This document shows, piece after piece, positions 56,584 to 58,363 of a stretch of DNA of 58,363 nucleotides. Below the pieces are notes generated by a model, which saw nothing but the letters and a program-made list of their open reading frames with translations, ran no database searches and had not been told where the DNA came from. The position numbers and the translations under genes were made by a program. The number at the start of each line of letters is the position of its first letter. Position 1 is the stretch's first letter. This stretch comes from Micrococcus lylae NBRC 15355 (GTDB lineage: Bacteria; Actinomycetota; Actinomycetes; Actinomycetales; Micrococcaceae), in NCBI RefSeq assembly GCF_001570885.1, contig NZ_BCSN01000011.1, positions 1 through 58,363 of the forward strand, written 5' to 3'.

Positions 56584-58363
56584 ATCAGCGAGGCCCTGTT
56601 CGCCCTGCCCGAGCCTCCGGAGCGCAGCGCGCTGCCGGAGTCCGCCGAGGGCTGGCCGCAGCTGCCGGTGGCGAAGGTGGTGCTGGACTCCGCCGTCCCG
56701 CACCTGGACAGGGAGTTCGACTACCTCGTGCCGCCGTCGCTGGACGAGGCGGCCGTGCCCGGATCCCGGGTCACCGTCCGCTTCGGCGGCCGTGACCTCA
56801 CCGGCTGGCTCATCGAGCGGGTCGAGGAGCCTGCCACGGGAGCCCAGCTCATGCCGCTGCGCACCGTGGTGACGAAGGTCCCGCCGCTGACCCCACCGGT
56901 GCTCGCGCTGGCGAGGGCCGTGGCGGTGCGCCAGGCCGGCGTCCTCTCGGATGTTCTCCGCGTGGCCGTGCCGCCGCGTGTGGCCCAGGTGGAGAAGGAG
57001 TTCCTCGCCGAGCCGGAGCTGGATGCGCCGGTGGCGCTCCCACCCGGACCGGAGGGCGAGCGCGAGGACCAGGTCGCGGACCCGTGCGTGGCGAGGGCCG
57101 AGGGACCGGCTGCGGAGGAGGCGAAGGCGGCGGTGAGGTGTCCGGCTGAGGCCGGTGCCGACGTCGGGACCCCGGTGCTTTCGGCACTGGCCGGCGGACA
57201 TGCCTTCGTCTCCGCCGTCTGTGCCGGAGACGCCCCACGGGCGGCGGCTGTGCTGCCCTCCCGCGTGGGGGACTGGGACGAGGCGGCGGTGTTTGCGGAC
57301 CTGGCGAAGACCGTGGCGGCCGCCGGACGCTCCGTGGTGCTGGTGGTCCCCGACCAACGCGACCTCACCCGGCTGTGCGCGGCGTTGGATGCGACGGTCG
57401 GCGAGCACGCCTACGCCCGGCTCACCGCCGAAGACGGCAACACGCCGCGGTATCGGGCGCACCTGCGTCTGCTGACCGGTCGGGCCCGGATCGCGGTGGG
57501 CACGCGGTCGGCGATCTGGGCGCCCGTGGAGGGCCTGGGGCTGATCGCGGTGTGGGACGAGGGCGACGACGCCCTGGCCGAGCCGCGCGCTCCCTATCAG
57601 CATGTGCGGGAGGTCGCCCTTCAGCGGGCGCGTCAGGAGGGCGCCGGTGTGCTGTTCGCCGGCCTCGGCCGGACCGCCGCCCTGCAGCGGCTCGTGGATG
57701 CCGGTTGGGTGCAGCACCTCGCGGTGGACCGCGCCGAGCAGCGTCGGCTGGCCCCGCGCGTGCTCTCCACCGCGGACTCGTGGGAGTCTGCCCGCGACCC
57801 CTTCGCCCGGAGGGCACGGCTGCCGCAGGCCGCCTGGCGGGCCGCGCGTGAGGCCCTGGACGGGCGGACCCCGGGCCCGGTGCTGGTGCAGGTCGCCCGG
57901 GCCGGCTTCATCCCGGCGCTGGTCTGCCAGCGGTGCCGCGTGCCCGCCCGCTGCCGCCACTGCTCCGGGCCGCTGTCCTTCCGCGACCGCGCCGCCGCCC
58001 AGACCGGTGAGCTGTCCTGCCGCTGGTGCGGCGTGCGCGAGCGCGGCTTCCGCTGCCCGGAGTGCGGAACCCAGCAGGTGCGCGCAGGCTCCCGCGGCGT
58101 GGACCGCACCGCGGACGAGCTGGGCCGGGCGTTCCCCCAGGTGCCGGTGCTCTCGAGCTCCTCGGAGCACATCCTCACCGAGGTCGGGGACGATCCCGCC
58201 CTGGTGGTGGCGACCGTCGGGGCCGAGCCGGTGGCCCGCGGCGGCTATGCCGCGGCGCTGCTGCTGGACGGCGACTCCCAGCTCGCGCGTGAGGGCCTCG
58301 ACGTGCCCGGCCGCGTGCTGTCCCGGTGGCTGGCGGCCGCCGCGCTGGTGCGTCCGGCGCAGG
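56584..58363 (+). CDS. priA: Primosomal protein N' (PriA), actinobacterial helicase-dead type, partial
   Basis: Replication-restart protein that binds forked DNA; it runs off the right edge. The 3'-DNA-binding domain has VAKVVLDSAVPHLDREFDYLVPP. Where helicase motif I should be, GHAFVSAVCAGDAPRAAAVL has no GxGKT. Eight zinc-ligand cysteines follow (CQRC, CRHC, CRWC, CPEC). The apparent start is ATC at 56584, with GGGAG 6 nt upstream, 12 bp after the metK stop. The first ordinary start is GTG at 56668, which has no good ribosome site. I use 56584; the shorter form cannot be excluded. Confidence 0.88.
   Translation, partial: MSEALFALPEPPERSALPESAEGWPQLPVAKVVLDSAVPHLDREFDYLVPPSLDEAAVPGSRVTVRFGGRDLTGWLIERVEEPATGAQLMPLRTVVTKVPPLTPPVLALARAVAVRQAGVLSDVLRVAVPPRVAQVEKEFLAEPELDAPVALPPGPEGEREDQVADPCVARAEGPAAEEAKAAVRCPAEAGADVGTPVLSALAGGHAFVSAVCAGDAPRAAAVLPSRVGDWDEAAVFADLAKTVAAAGRSVVLVVPDQRDLTRLCAALDATVGEHAYARLTAEDGNTPRYRAHLRLLTGRARIAVGTRSAIWAPVEGLGLIAVWDEGDDALAEPRAPYQHVREVALQRARQEGAGVLFAGLGRTAALQRLVDAGWVQHLAVDRAEQRRLAPRVLSTADSWESARDPFARRARLPQAAWRAAREALDGRTPGPVLVQVARAGFIPALVCQRCRVPARCRHCSGPLSFRDRAAAQTGELSCRWCGVRERGFRCPECGTQQVRAGSRGVDRTADELGRAFPQVPVLSSSSEHILTEVGDDPALVVATVGAEPVARGGYAAALLLDGDSQLAREGLDVPGRVLSRWLAAAALVRPAQ

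Overview
The window is a stretch of very GC-rich (about 70-75% by eye) actinobacterial chromosome. Gene content, gene order and protein features (actinobacterial PriA without a Walker A motif, MihF, PyrR-led pyr operon, rel - DUF349 - hisS - aspS, ruvX-mltG-aroE-aroC-aroK-aroB-efp-nusB) point to Micrococcaceae, most likely Micrococcus close to M. luteus. This assignment is from family knowledge, not from a database search. Coding density is high, with many start/stop overlaps of 4 bases. I see no insertion sequence, prophage, CRISPR array, tRNA or rRNA gene. It is essentially a housekeeping region.

Layout. Positions 1-5.3 kb, minus strand: a beta-oxidation multienzyme gene running off the left edge, then ribonuclease D with a DUF3000 gene, and msrB-ltaE. 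5.4-8.9 kb: an alpha/beta hydrolase facing an M3 oligopeptidase. 9.1-18.4 kb, plus strand: yebC, ruvC-ruvA-ruvB (Holliday junction processing, with an SOS box before ruvA), yajC-secD-secF (protein export) and rel ((p)ppGpp metabolism). 18.4-20.9 kb, minus: an AbiEi-like orphan and a DUF349 protein with a 39-bp minisatellite. 21.2-26.8 kb: hisS, an unknown gene, an amino-acid permease (minus) and aspS. 26.9-29.5 kb, minus: dtd and a secreted choice-of-anchor I protein preceded by a PHO-box-like repeat. 29.8-32.2 kb: rarA and rpsD, the latter with a long leader.

32.4-43.1 kb, plus: a small membrane protein, alaS, ruvX, mltG, then the shikimate block aroE-aroC-aroK-aroB, then efp and nusB. 43.2-52.3 kb: the UMP biosynthesis operon pyrR-pyrB-pyrC-(PH-like membrane protein)-carA-carB-pyrF behind a PyrR-binding leader hairpin. 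52.4-58.4 kb: mihF, gmk, rpoZ, coaBC, metK and a partial priA running off the right edge.

No clearly new multi-gene system is visible. What deserves a second look is mostly non-coding: a dispersed 13-mer CCCGACGACGGCC (six exact copies); genes (ruvC, priA) with no ordinary start codon where one is expected; a 49-bp dyad centred on the rel -10 box; a palindrome over the fadJ-type promoter; and a recurring -10 box placed 6-7 nt before the ATG, indicating leaderless mRNAs.
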